Source: Sporocytophaga myxococcoides DSM 11118 (GTDB lineage: Bacteria > Bacteroidota > Bacteroidia > Cytophagales > Cytophagaceae). Taken from it: a DNA stretch of 64,000 nt. The position numbers were made by a program, and so were the translations under genes. The notes below the pieces were generated by a model. It had not been told where the DNA came from. It did no database searches and saw only the letters and a program-made list of their open reading frames with translations. The DNA is taken from positions 413,092 through 477,091 of the forward strand of contig NZ_KE384561.1 of assembly GCF_000426725.1 (NCBI RefSeq), written 5' to 3'. Within the stretch, counting starts at the first letter, position 1; each line of letters begins with the position of its first letter. Of the stretch, positions 28,171 through 37,108 are shown in pieces.

Positions 28171-29348
28171 TGATCTTGTACAGGGTTTAATGCGCTTTGA
28201 TACATTTCCTTATACTTAATTGCTATGTCAGACCATATAAAATTCGTTTTTACTTTCAAGCTTCCATTTCTGGCTGTTAACAATGATTGTTTGCTATTAT
28301 CTAGCATGGTTTCAATTTTTAGAAACAAATCATAACTATCTCTTGGATTAAAAAATAAACAATCTTCTCCATCAACCAGAAACTCTTCCAGACAATCTAT
28401 TTTTGATTGTAAAAGAGGTACTCCACAAAACAATGGCTCCAATGACCCATAAGAAAAGTATTCCAGTTCACTTGGCATTACAAATAAATCAGTAAGTTCA
28501 AAGAGTGAATTTCTCTGGGCCTCATCAATCCAACCTAATACTATTACAGCATCTTTAATTCTCGCAACTTTATCATCGATCATTCTGACATATTTATCCC
28601 CCTCTGTTTCCCAGCTTTTAGTTTTCCTTCCTGCTAATATCAAAACGACATCATCTCTCTTTTTAAGAAGTACTTCCATTGAATCTAAAAGAAACTCAAG
28701 TCCCTTTCCATGGGCCCATCTGGATGATGAAAATATGATCTTCTTATCAGGACCAATTTTATTTTTTAATGATTGTAGAAATGAATCATCTTTATTATGA
28801 AATGATTTCTTGTCCAATCCATTGGGGATAATTGAAATATTATCACTCTTTGAAAACTGTGGATAACACATTTTAAAATATGAATGGGAAGATTTATTCA
28901 GGAGATGGATCATATCCGAAAGTTCAAATATTCTTTTCTCACAATCTGTCAAACCATCAGGGTTTCTCCTTATTGATGCCTCCTTTTTAACAAGATTATG
29001 AACGCTATAAATCAATTTGCTTTTGTGAGATTTACTTTTCAACTCATTCATAACATCAGCCATCAGATCCAGCACATAGAAAAAATGAATAATATCATAG
29101 TTTTCTTTTTCGATATGCTTTATGATGTTATTCTTCGTCACCAATCTCATCCTTTTAAAAGGTACTGCATAGTTGGTCTTGTTGCACCTATATACATCAT
29201 ATAAGTTAATTCCAAAATAGGAAGGATAAATATGAAGAACGTCAAGCTCAGTCAGTTTGCATAATTCAGGAGCTATGCCATTAATCACACGACTTAAGCC
29301 ACCCGAAACAAAATCCTTAAACTCATATACAACAAAAAGTACTTTCAC
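28167..29348 (-). CDS. GT4-family glycosyltransferase (first copy)
   Basis: 393 residues from a GTG start, with GGLSRVINGIAPEL, NYDIIHFFYV, the IPNGLDKKSF linker, SSRWAHGKGLEFLLDSMEVL, and the donor-site Glu-x7-Glu motif within SELEYFSYGSLEPLFCGVPL. Retaining GT-B enzyme, cytosolic. It is paralogous to the GT4 at 23106. The four-base overlap with the bidomain transferase downstream suggests that the two products act together, for example building alternate linkages. Confidence 0.93.
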   Translation of the reverse strand: MKVLFVVYEFKDFVSGGLSRVINGIAPELCKLTELDVLHIYPSYFGINLYDVYRCNKTNYAVPFKRMRLVTKNNIIKHIEKENYDIIHFFYVLDLMADVMNELKSKSHKSKLIYSVHNLVKKEASIRRNPDGLTDCEKRIFELSDMIHLLNKSSHSYFKMCYPQFSKSDNISIIPNGLDKKSFHNKDDSFLQSLKNKIGPDKKIIFSSSRWAHGKGLEFLLDSMEVLLKKRDDVVLILAGRKTKSWETEGDKYVRMIDDKVARIKDAVIVLGWIDEAQRNSLFELTDLFVMPSELEYFSYGSLEPLFCGVPLLQSKIDCLEEFLVDGEDCLFFNPRDSYDLFLKIETMLDNSKQSLLTARNGSLKVKTNFIWSDIAIKYKEMYQSALNPVQDQ

Positions 29349-29383
29349 TTATACTATCAGTTTTTAACTTTAACAAAAAAACA

Positions 29384-30358
29384 TCAGGTTTTCTCATAAT
29401 AGGACTTCACAACCTGCTCTAGTTTCACAGACTCCACTGTGATGTCACTTATCGGCAATTCATCAATTACCTGATGAAGCCTTTTATGAATAGAGTTGTT
29501 AGTACCATTAAGCTCAATCTGAATACTATAATCACCAGTCTTTATATATGTAAAACTATCCAGACAGCACTCGTCAACTCTCTTTAATAGATCTACAGAA
29601 ATTAATTTATAAGAAGCATGAACCTCCAGCAATTCATTCACAGAACCTTTAAAGAGAAATCTGCCTTTATCAATCAGACTAATTTTATTACATAAGCTTA
29701 AGATATCTGAAATATCGTGAGAAGTAAGAACTATAGTAGTGCCTAATTCTTTATTAATGTTTTTTATAGCTGACCTCACCTGATCTTTTGATATCAGGTC
29801 AAGGCCTATTGTAGGTTCATCGAGAAAAAGTACTTTAGGAGCATGAAGCAGAGAACAAATGACTTCACACTTCATACGTTCCCCTAGTGAGAGATTCCTT
29901 ACAGGTTTTCTGATTATAGTTTCAGCATCAAATTCTTTTATTAAGTACTTCAAATTTTCATTGAAAAAATCAGTCTTAACAGAATACAGATTTTTATAAA
30001 GAATAAAGGTATCGATTGCAGGAAGTTCCCAGGTTAACTGAGTTTTATGCCCAAGCACAACTCCGATATTCTTCACATATTTTATCCTGTCTTTCCAGGG
30101 AATGCAATGATTGATCAGAGCCTCTCCTTCAGTCGGATATATCACTCCTGAAAGTATCTTCACCAAAGTAGATTTCCCTGAGCCGTTCCTTCCAATCAAT
30201 GCATGAATATCACCTTGTGCAACCTCCCAATCTATCTGATCCAGCGCTTTTATATTTCTATACTCCCGGCTTATAAAGGATTTAATAGAACTAAATAAAC
30301 TGGAGTTATCAGCATTACTAACCTTATATATTTTAGATAAATTTCTTACAGCGATCAT
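29384..30358 (-). CDS. ABC exporter ATP-binding protein of the glycan operon
   Basis: 324 residues with Walker A GRNGSGKST, Q-loop region near VVLGHKTQLTWELPAIDTF, signature LSLGERMK, Walker B VLFLDEPTIGLD and switch His in TSHDIS. About 80 residues follow the ATPase core. It is adjacent to two permeases of the PF06182-like (ABC2_membrane_6) family, the usual partners of this ATPase type, giving an ATPase dimer with a heterodimeric membrane part. The likely cargo is the glycan or glycolipid made by the downstream transferases. The ATPase is not of the KpsT or Wzt type, having no carbohydrate-binding domain. Confidence 0.9.
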   Translation of the reverse strand: MIAVRNLSKIYKVSNADNSSLFSSIKSFISREYRNIKALDQIDWEVAQGDIHALIGRNGSGKSTLVKILSGVIYPTEGEALINHCIPWKDRIKYVKNIGVVLGHKTQLTWELPAIDTFILYKNLYSVKTDFFNENLKYLIKEFDAETIIRKPVRNLSLGERMKCEVICSLLHAPKVLFLDEPTIGLDLISKDQVRSAIKNINKELGTTIVLTSHDISDILSLCNKISLIDKGRFLFKGSVNELLEVHASYKLISVDLLKRVDECCLDSFTYIKTGDYSIQIELNGTNNSIHKRLHQVIDELPISDITVESVKLEQVVKSYYEKT

Positions 30359-30359
30359 A

Positions 30360-31142
30360 CTATCCTCCCGAACTCGTATATCTTTTAACCTGATACTCCC
30401 AGAATAAAACTGAACATATAAAAAATAACAAGCTTGTTATAACTGAATAAAAACTAAGTTCATCTACATTACCCAGCAAAACCCTTGACGGAATATGTAT
30501 CCATAGGGCTGATGGAAAAATTACCAGGAAAAATATCTTTCCAAAACCGTGGTATAAATCAACCGGAAAAGAACCAAAGAAGAAAACTTTATCCAGCACC
30601 TCCTGAAGCCTATCCATTTTTATCAATAGAACAGTTAAAGCACAATAAATAATAAGCAGGGAAACATAAAATATTATTCCGCAAAAAAAGAATACAATAA
30701 ATAGGAGTAATGAATAACAGGACATCGGTAATCCAAGGCGGAAAGAAACAATCATGATACATGCAAGACCTGTCAATACTGTTGAGAAAGCGAATATATC
30801 AATCCCTCTTGTAAATATTGAAACCAGGGGATGATGAGGCCAGAGAAAGATTCTGTCAAATCCACCATGCAACACGTCCTTGCCAATATTATTCCTTACG
30901 CCTCCAAATAAAAATTCAATAATACCTGTCCAGAATAAAAGAACAGCCTGAAATAAAATAACCTCATCGACAGTCCAGCCTGGAAAGCCATTTATTCCCT
31001 TAAAGATAAAAAACTGGAACAATGGTAATGCCATATTATAGCATAATGATGTTATCAGAGTGATCATAAAATTCAATCTGAATTCCATGGCTCTCTGAAA
31101 TTTATTTTTTATATCCAGCCCGAAAAGTTTAAGAACTACCAT
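30360..31142 (-). CDS. ABC-2 type permease, ABC2_membrane_6-like (second of pair)
   Basis: 260 residues with six hydrophobic segments. FRLNFMITLITSLCYNMALP near the start, the GGVRNNIGKDVLHGGFDRIFLWP block and the C-terminal LFWEYQVKRYTSSGG are characteristic of this permease family, as is its size. It begins 3 bases after the paralogous permease and ends one base before the ATPase gene. The pair would form the membrane channel of the exporter. Confidence 0.85.
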   Translation of the reverse strand: MVVLKLFGLDIKNKFQRAMEFRLNFMITLITSLCYNMALPLFQFFIFKGINGFPGWTVDEVILFQAVLLFWTGIIEFLFGGVRNNIGKDVLHGGFDRIFLWPHHPLVSIFTRGIDIFAFSTVLTGLACIMIVSFRLGLPMSCYSLLLFIVFFFCGIIFYVSLLIIYCALTVLLIKMDRLQEVLDKVFFFGSFPVDLYHGFGKIFFLVIFPSALWIHIPSRVLLGNVDELSFYSVITSLLFFICSVLFWEYQVKRYTSSGG

Positions 31143-31145
31143 TGC

Positions 31146-31949
31146 CTATCCTCCTACAGACATATATGATTTCATTGTTCTGTTCAGAACGGTTCTTGCT
31201 ATAATATAGAAAGCAAATATCCATATCATCTGTAGCATAGCACCTTCAGCAAATACTTTCCACAATCCTGAATTAACTCTCCCTAACAAAAATTGAACGG
31301 GAGTATAATACAGATAATGAAACGGAAGGACCAATATTATTTTTTTCAGTATTTCCGGAAAGAATTCTATGGGAAATGCAGCCCCTGCAAATATGTTTAC
31401 AATGATAAATTTAATACTATTAAGGAATGTTATATTATTCAATCTAAAAGATAAAATCCCCATAGTAAAGCTCATCAGGAAGAACTGAAATAGTGCGAGA
31501 ACAGATAATATCAGATATTGAAATAAACCTGAAATTGACATAAAATCCGGGAAGCATATAAAATAATAGATAAGGTAAACGGGAAAAAATTCAATAATAG
31601 CAGAAAGTATCTTTTGAGAAGCTAATTGAGAAAACTCCCATGCCATGAGTGAAAATGGCTTAAGCAGCTGGACTTCAAATCCACCATACAATACCTTTTC
31701 ATTGATACTTTTGTCAATATTATTCCAGACCAGATAATAAAAGAAATGTATGGATCCGAAATACCATATCATTTGAGGCAATGTATATCCTAAGAGCGTT
31801 TGCTTGTGATTGTATTCATATATTCCTTTAAACATAAGCGTATGGAATACCATTATCAAAGGATGTAAAAAAAGAGATAACAGTAATGCACCCCTGTATT
31901 GTAATACCTGTCGCAAATGATGTGTGAATACATGATAAAAAGCGCTCAT
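31146..31949 (-). CDS. ABC-2 type permease, ABC2_membrane_6-like (first of pair)
   Basis: 267 residues, six hydrophobic segments, with NIDKSINEKVLYGGFEVQLLKP matching the equivalent block in the neighbouring permease (NIGKDVLHGGFDRIFLWP) and a similar end (MKSYMSVGG against KRYTSSGG). The two are distant paralogues and probably pair as a heterodimer. The gene starts 2 bases after the methyltransferase gene. Confidence 0.85.
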   Translation of the reverse strand: MSAFYHVFTHHLRQVLQYRGALLLSLFLHPLIMVFHTLMFKGIYEYNHKQTLLGYTLPQMIWYFGSIHFFYYLVWNNIDKSINEKVLYGGFEVQLLKPFSLMAWEFSQLASQKILSAIIEFFPVYLIYYFICFPDFMSISGLFQYLILSVLALFQFFLMSFTMGILSFRLNNITFLNSIKFIIVNIFAGAAFPIEFFPEILKKIILVLPFHYLYYTPVQFLLGRVNSGLWKVFAEGAMLQMIWIFAFYIIARTVLNRTMKSYMSVGG

Positions 31950-31951
31950 TG

Positions 31952-32593
31952 TTAATTTTTCAATTTTAGCTTCTTAATTGTCATTTTATACGCCCAGAAT
32001 GATTTCAAAGTATAGAACTCTTTAAAATGCATCCACTCTCTGTTATCCTTACCCACCTTTTGAATCAGGCAAAGGTTATTTTCTTTTATCTTAATGTATT
32101 TATAATCCTTCCTGTTGTTTCTGATAAAACTCTCAACCATACAAGTGCTTCTCATCCAGGTGTCATGGAACAATATAAATCCTCCCGGATTCAGCAGAAG
32201 ATCAGAATAATAGAAATCAATAAAAATTCCATCAAACCTATGATCACCATCAATAAAAACAAAATCAAAACGTCTGTCTTCTTTCAGTAATTGAGGAAGC
32301 ACCATATGAGAAAAGTCTCTGTGTAATTCCAGATGTTGACTTAAGCCAATTCTTCCGATATTTTCAACTCCTATATTTTTAAAATCATCCTGAAAAGGAT
32401 CTATTGCCACATGATGCCCTTGAGTTGCAGACATGATGTAGGCTCCAGACTTTCCATATGCAAAACCTATTTCAAGAGTGCTTTTTAAATTATTATCCTT
32501 AATAAGGTTATGCATGAACTCCCCATGATGATCTTCAACTGAAGTGATTTCATTCTCTTTAGGTATTTCAATGATATCTTTGATTTTAATCAT
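31952..32593 (-). CDS. Class I SAM-dependent methyltransferase (Methyltransf_24-like)
   Basis: 213 residues with the SAM-binding motif TLEIGFAYGKSGAYI (residues about 39-53), the acidic motif VAIDPFQ, and FVFIDGDHRFDGIFIDF followed by NPGGFILFHDTW. This group includes sugar O-methyltransferases and cephalosporin-hydroxylase-like proteins encoded in polysaccharide clusters. It is the first enzyme gene after the antiterminator, so it probably methylates a sugar of the product, though the position is only indirect evidence. Confidence 0.87.
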   Translation of the reverse strand: MIKIKDIIEIPKENEITSVEDHHGEFMHNLIKDNNLKSTLEIGFAYGKSGAYIMSATQGHHVAIDPFQDDFKNIGVENIGRIGLSQHLELHRDFSHMVLPQLLKEDRRFDFVFIDGDHRFDGIFIDFYYSDLLLNPGGFILFHDTWMRSTCMVESFIRNNRKDYKYIKIKENNLCLIQKVGKDNREWMHFKEFYTLKSFWAYKMTIKKLKLKN

Positions 32594-32683
32594 AATTCAA
32601 AACAACTTGGGAAATATTATTTTAATTTCAGTAATGGTCAGACTAAAGATTTAAGCTCTTCCAGGGTCATTATTTACACGCCT

Positions 32684-33223
32684 TCATAGAAGGTCATAAC
32701 TTAAAGAAACATTCATCATGGTGTTTAATAAAGGAAAGGAAACATTAACCTTCCTCTTCTTTTTATCAATAAACCTAATCTCTCCTTTTAAATTTGAAAG
32801 TGGACCGGATGCTATTACTATTGCCTCCCCCTCTTTATATGCCTTAGATATACCCACTTTACCTGTACGATCTGCCAAGGTTAATAAAAGGCGCATTTCA
32901 TGGCCATTCACTTCAGCGGCCTCTCCTTCAAACCGAATGATACTGGCATAAATCTCTTTGAAGTTATCCTTTATCAAATGCAATACTTTCTCCGGCTGTT
33001 TGTGAACAAACAAATACCCCGGGAACAAGGGTTTTTCAATCACTAAATACTTTTTATCTTTATAATGCAGCAACTCACGCGAGAATGAGATGATAGGATA
33101 ATCATTGCCTAATTTCCTTTTAACAAAACGGAGAAAATAATCTGTTTTATGATGGTCAACATGCAATACATACCAGTTTTTATATATTGCCTCACTAGAA
33201 TACAATAGATCTAAATCTTCCAT
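32684..33223 (-). CDS. UpxY-type NusG-like processive transcription antiterminator
   Basis: 179 residues: an N-terminal NGN domain (NWYVLHVDHHKTDYFLRFVK, then KPLFPGYLFVHKQPEKVLHL) and a C-terminal KOW domain (YKEGEAIVIASGPLSNLKGE, then RKVNVSFPLL). NusG paralogues of this type (UpxY in Bacteroides, LoaP and RfaH elsewhere) ride on RNA polymerase and let it read through long polysaccharide operons. Being the first gene of a 15.4-kb one-strand operon fits exactly. No UpxZ-like inhibitor gene follows. Its leader (33224 onward) carries hairpins that may be the recruiting element. Confidence 0.92.
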   Translation of the reverse strand: MEDLDLLYSSEAIYKNWYVLHVDHHKTDYFLRFVKRKLGNDYPIISFSRELLHYKDKKYLVIEKPLFPGYLFVHKQPEKVLHLIKDNFKEIYASIIRFEGEAAEVNGHEMRLLLTLADRTGKVGISKAYKEGEAIVIASGPLSNLKGEIRFIDKKKRKVNVSFPLLNTMMNVSLSYDLL

Positions 33224-33459
33224 AAAAGAATAATCATAGAACGTGAATGAAGTGAATTATACAATTCAGAGCTCTGCTAAAGAACAAGTTAAAGTTCTGA
33301 CTATTTTGTTCAGCAGATGTGGGCGGTAGGTAATGCTGTGACTAAGTAATACCACTCTTGGTGGAATAACAAATCAAAGATCATTAGTTTTTTTATCTAT
33401 AAAAATATGAACTATTGAACGGCAGAAATCCGAATATTAACGGTAGTTAATTCTGTTTA

Positions 33460-33474
33460 AACGGTCTAACCGTT
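33460..33474. promoter_or_regulatory. Palindromic candidate operator upstream of the glycan operon
   Basis: AACGGT, spacer CTA, ACCGTT is a perfect inverted repeat. A related TTAACGGTAGTTAA lies about 20 bases away at 33437-33450, and GAACGG at 33417-33422. The repeated ACGG core suggests a multi-site operator about 240 bases before the antiterminator start. The bound protein is unknown. Confidence 0.45.
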
Positions 33475-33701
33475 ATATGAATACTATTAAAAATCATATG
33501 AATACAATAACTTATTCTGGAAATTATACAAAAAAAATCACTCATTCTTTAGCTTCACGAATTATTTATACCTCCTTTTATTAAATAATAACATCATTCT
33601 TTTGACTAAATGTTGGATTTTAACCATTAGTCATTTTTAATTCAAATCGGAAAATTATAGGAATACTACATCATAACTTTATTAAGCTAGTAAGATGTTG
33701 C

Positions 33702-33742
33702 TCAAGTGGACGCTTTGACAAACCATTCAAGCGTCCCTTTGA
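33702..33742. terminator. Imperfect hairpin (GGACGCTT / AAGCGTCC) in the leader region
   Basis: An eight-base perfect stem at 33708-33715 and 33729-33736 with a 13-base loop is extended outward by TCAA/TTGA at 33702-33705 and 33739-33742. There is only a short T-run. It could be a terminator for the minus-strand genes from AraC to GNAT or for nothing in particular; it lies 140 bases beyond the GNAT stop. Confidence 0.4.
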
Positions 33743-33884
33743 GTGTAAGAATCATCGGTCGTTAATCATAAACTTATTTTTCAAATCCTCTTAAGTTAGG
33801 CCATATCATGAAGAGAGGGACTTTAAGCTGTATGTTATTATTTATATCAGTTTAAATTTCTATATTCTTTTCATCAACGTTCCC

Positions 33885-34307
33885 CTAAACAGATTTATAA
33901 AAATGAAAAGCGTTAATTTTGAAATCCTCCTTTAAATATAGCTTATGGGCATCGGTTCTCATACTTCCACTGTCCAATTGAACAGAACTACAATTGTGTT
34001 TCTTTGCTATATCAGAGATATGTTTTAGCAATGTCGTTGCATACCCCTTTCCTCTGCAAGATTCCAAGGTTGAAAGGTCGTCGATATAAACCATTTTACC
34101 ACTATAGAGCATTGTAATAAAACGATAGCCTGCAATGGACACAACTTTATTTTCTTCTGAAAGAAAAAGCAAAGTATACCCTTCCTTCCTCAAATCTTTA
34201 ATCTGTTGAACAAATAAAGTTTGTTGAAGCATAGGTCTTAATAGAAACATAGCTTCCCAACAAGAAGCTATGTCTTCGCTTGTGACAGCAACTTTAATTT
34301 CTGCCAT
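33885..34307 (-). CDS. GNAT-family N-acetyltransferase
   Basis: 140 residues with the acetyl-CoA-binding motif ESCRGKGYATTLLKHI near residue 84 and the preceding beta-strand YIDDLSTL. The first 40 residues (CWEAMFLLRPMLQQTLFVQQ) are typical of the small acetyltransferases often found near redox or stress genes in Bacteroidota. It starts 4 bases after the AhpD-like gene and is co-transcribed with it. Substrate unknown. Confidence 0.88.
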   Translation of the reverse strand: MAEIKVAVTSEDIASCWEAMFLLRPMLQQTLFVQQIKDLRKEGYTLLFLSEENKVVSIAGYRFITMLYSGKMVYIDDLSTLESCRGKGYATTLLKHISDIAKKHNCSSVQLDSGSMRTDAHKLYLKEDFKINAFHFYKSV

Positions 34308-34311
34308 GAAA

Positions 34312-34752
34312 TTATTCCGGAATTAGTAATGTAGCTCTTCCAATGCGGTTCCAGGCGTTAATACAGGCAATTGCCATAATGGAATGAGAAACTTTCTCTT
34401 GCCCAAGAATATTGATTGCGTTATTAAAGATTTCATCAGAGACTCCATTCTCTGAAATTAATGTTGCCTCATCAGTTAAAGCCAATATAGCTTTCTCTTC
34501 ATCCGAAAAGTAAGGTGAATCTTTCCATGCATTCAAAGCAAGAAGTCTTTTCACTGTTTCTCCATCTGCCAATGCATCTTTACTATGAGACTGCACACAA
34601 AGTGCACAACCATTGATCAACGATGCTCTTACTTTAATAAGATGATACCAGACCTTAGGGAATCCCGTATCATAGATATATTTATCTAATTGAATAAGAG
34701 ACTGATAAGCACCTGGGGTTACTTTGTTAATGTCAATTCTTTTCGTTTGCAT
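34312..34752 (-). CDS. AhpD-like carboxymuconolactone-decarboxylase-family protein
   Basis: 146 residues with the AhpD core ALCVQSHSKDA: the Cys-x-x-Cys (CALC-V in INGCALCVQSH) and downstream His, which in AhpD-type proteins form a peroxidase or alkylhydroperoxide-reductase-like thiol centre. The long helix DKYIYDTGFPKVWYHLIKVRASLING and final IACINAWNRIG are typical of this subfamily. Probably a cytosolic peroxide-handling protein. The AraC gene lies 156 bases upstream on the same strand and may regulate it. Confidence 0.9.
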   Translation of the reverse strand: MQTKRIDINKVTPGAYQSLIQLDKYIYDTGFPKVWYHLIKVRASLINGCALCVQSHSKDALADGETVKRLLALNAWKDSPYFSDEEKAILALTDEATLISENGVSDEIFNNAINILGQEKVSHSIMAIACINAWNRIGRATLLIPE

Positions 34753-34907
34753 AAATTAATTATTTAAAGTATTGACACAAAGGTAGGTCTGGTCTTGTGG
34801 GCAAAAAATGGACAAAACTTCAAAAATGGTGGACAAGGAAATATTCTAAGCTCTTAAGCTATATCACTTAAAGAATCAAAGGAAAAAACAATTTATAAAG
34901 ATGCAAT

Positions 34908-35717
34908 TTAGTTACTTAATAGCTTTCTCAAATGATCTTTAGCTCTTGTTGAAGTTTGCTTTTTAAAAAACCTTGAAAAATAATGCGAATCGTCAAATCC
35001 GAGCTTAAAGGCTATTTGTTTTACATTCAAGTCTTCATAATTTAACAATCTTTTGGCTTCCAATATAATAAGGTCATTGATAACCTGCTGTGTAGTTTCT
35101 CCGGTATTTTTTTTCGTCAGTTCGTTTAACTTTTGTTCTGTTATATTTAAAAGAGCTGCATATTCCTTAGCCGCAAGTCGTTTTTCAAAATTATCCCTTA
35201 CAAGATTTAAAAAATTCAGGAAGAGCGCATCCGGCTTGTATAACGGACGTTGTTGCTGGATAATTTTATTTCTACTTACTTCAATGTGAAGTAAGGTTAC
35301 GATCGAATGAAGGCTTGCTTCATATTCAAAATCTTTATTTAATAACTCCTTATTAATTAAACTGAAGCAGTGTTCTACATTTAGATAACTTTCTTCTGAT
35401 GCGATATTAATAAGCTCATTTAACCCGAAATGGCAATACAAACCATTATGATAAATTAACTCTATAGCCTTATCACTTTTGCAGAAAAAGTCATACGTAA
35501 ATTCAAGAATAAAACCATCGGAATTGCTCACTTCTATAAACTGATAAAATTGTTTAGGAGTGATTGTCAGAAATTGTCTTTCCTCAATTACATACTTTTC
35601 ATCGTCTATATCAATGGTAATTTTGCCTGATTTACAGTAAATCAATACAAATTTATATTGCCTTTCAGGCACTGCCATCAATATACTTGGATTTATAATT
35701 TTTAAATCTACAGCCAT
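34908..35717 (-). CDS. AraC-family transcriptional regulator
   Basis: About 269 residues from ATG 35717 (MAVDLKIINPSIL), chosen over a TTG five codons upstream. The N-terminal cupin-like sensing half (YKFVLIYCKSGKITIDIDDE) precedes two C-terminal helix-turn-helix motifs: KEYAALLNITEQKLNELTKK and VKQIAFKLGFDDSHYFSRFF. It lies upstream of the AhpD-like and GNAT genes in the same direction, a likely target pair. The ligand is unknown. Confidence 0.9.
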   Translation of the reverse strand: MAVDLKIINPSILMAVPERQYKFVLIYCKSGKITIDIDDEKYVIEERQFLTITPKQFYQFIEVSNSDGFILEFTYDFFCKSDKAIELIYHNGLYCHFGLNELINIASEESYLNVEHCFSLINKELLNKDFEYEASLHSIVTLLHIEVSRNKIIQQQRPLYKPDALFLNFLNLVRDNFEKRLAAKEYAALLNITEQKLNELTKKNTGETTQQVINDLIILEAKRLLNYEDLNVKQIAFKLGFDDSHYFSRFFKKQTSTRAKDHLRKLLSN

Positions 35718-35974
35718 AGTTTTATTTACCAACTCCCTGCTTTAATAAAGAGGGGCATTCTTCAGTCTCCGAAAATTTCTTATGAAAAAGAATCCTTTTT
35801 GTAAGAGGATAACCATTTAATATCTTGAGCAAATTATTAAAATATTATTTGATTATAAATTCATTATTGGAATTAAATATTTCTTCAAGGACATTTGATT
35901 TTATTCTATAAGAAAAAGATAAATTAGAAGGTCTAATTGTTATATTTATATTAAACAAATAATTTCATTTTAAG

Positions 35975-36949
35975 ATGATACTTAAGTGGATCGACGTAAT
36001 AAAATTTGTTAATCATGGTAATCCGGAACCAGATCAACGGGTAAATAAATCAGAACAGGAATGGAAGCAAGTCCTCTCTGAAGAACAATTTTATATTACC
36101 AGAAAGAAAGGCACTGAGCGGGCACATAGTTCTGATATGTGTAATCTTTTTGAGCCGGGTAAATATGCCTGTGTATGTTGTCATACGCTTCTATTCGACA
36201 GCGGGGAAAAATTTCAAAGCAATACCGGATGGCCTTCATTCACACAACCTATCAAAGCAAATGCAATTGCATATCATAAGGATATTGCATTCGGAATGTA
36301 CAGAGTAGAGGTTACCTGCAATACTTGTGGTGCGCACCTTGGGCATGTTTTTCAGGATGGTCCTCCTCCTTCCGGATTACGTTATTGCATCAATGCTGTC
36401 TCTTTGGAGAAAATAAAGTCAGAGGAACGTAAAGCTGTATTTGGAGGTGGGTGTTTTTGGTGTACTGAAGCTTTATTTCAACAGCTAAAAGGTGTTGTAA
36501 AGGTTGAAAGCGGTTATAGTGGCGGACTTACTGTTAATCCTACATATAGGGAAGTATCCAGTGGAAAAACAGGACATGCTGAAGTAATTGAAGTTACTTA
36601 TATACCTTCAGAAATCAATTATGAAGATTTATTAAGAATTCATTTATCTACTCACAATCCCACAACACTAAACAAGCAAGGAGCTGACCAGGGCACTCAA
36701 TACAGAAGCATTATTTTCTATAAAAATGAAGAAGAAAAAACAGCGACAACTAAAGTGATTGAAGAAGCTCAGAAATATTTTGACAATAAAATTATCACTG
36801 AAATAGCTCCTTATAATCAATTCTACAAGGCGGAAGAGTATCATCAGAATTACTATAACAAGAATCCTGAAGGTGGATATTGCCTTAATATAATTGATCC
36901 AAAACTCAAAAAATTCAGAGAGGTTTTCAGGGAAAAGTTAAATAAGTGA
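35975..36949 (+). CDS. msrBA: Bifunctional peptide-methionine sulfoxide reductase MsrB-MsrA fusion
   Basis: 324 residues. MsrB occupies about residues 20-145: zinc-binding Cys pairs CVCC and CNTC, then GHVFQDGPPPSGLRYCINA with the catalytic Cys in RYCIN. MsrA occupies about 150-315: FGGGCFWCTEALF with its catalytic Cys, and DQGTQYRSIIFY. Together they repair both R- and S-methionine sulfoxide epimers. The B-then-A order is one of the two known fusion orders. No signal peptide is present, so the enzyme is cytosolic. It is monocistronic and followed by a hairpin. Confidence 0.95.
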   Translation: MILKWIDVIKFVNHGNPEPDQRVNKSEQEWKQVLSEEQFYITRKKGTERAHSSDMCNLFEPGKYACVCCHTLLFDSGEKFQSNTGWPSFTQPIKANAIAYHKDIAFGMYRVEVTCNTCGAHLGHVFQDGPPPSGLRYCINAVSLEKIKSEERKAVFGGGCFWCTEALFQQLKGVVKVESGYSGGLTVNPTYREVSSGKTGHAEVIEVTYIPSEINYEDLLRIHLSTHNPTTLNKQGADQGTQYRSIIFYKNEEEKTATTKVIEEAQKYFDNKIITEIAPYNQFYKAEEYHQNYYNKNPEGGYCLNIIDPKLKKFREVFREKLNK

Positions 36950-37051
36950 TGTGTCATAATAATTACCACTTCTTTCACAAATCAGGCAATAGATGAACTT
37001 TTTCTGAAATGATTCCGGAAAAATTTGATTATGAGATTTGGAAAAGCTAAG

Positions 37052-37087
37052 AAGAGCTCAATAGTGTTATTCCTGTTGAGCTTTTCC
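37052..37087 (+). terminator. Terminator-like hairpin between convergent genes
   Basis: Stem AGCTCAA / TTGAGCT (37055-37061 with 37076-37082), 14-base loop, followed by TTTCC. It sits between the msrBA gene and the convergent hydrolase gene and may serve both. Confidence 0.6.
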
Positions 37088-37108
37088 TCTTAAATAAATC
37101 GTTATGAC

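Larger units (their letters stand above)
33224..33884. other. 660-base non-coding leader region of the glycan operon
   Basis: No protein-like frame was found on either strand. The part next to the antiterminator gene presumably holds the operon promoter and an untranslated leader. Two palindromes are visible (33460-33474 and 33702-33742), listed separately, plus a short CCAC/GTGG hairpin near 33351-33365. The length and AT-rich composition are unlike the very short gaps inside the operon. Confidence 0.6.

Noticed and set aside
33351-33365. CCAC/GTGG mini-hairpin as an ops-like or LoaP-type loading site
   Set aside because: Stem of only four pairs; I could not match it to a defined recruitment sequence, so it is mentioned only as part of the leader.
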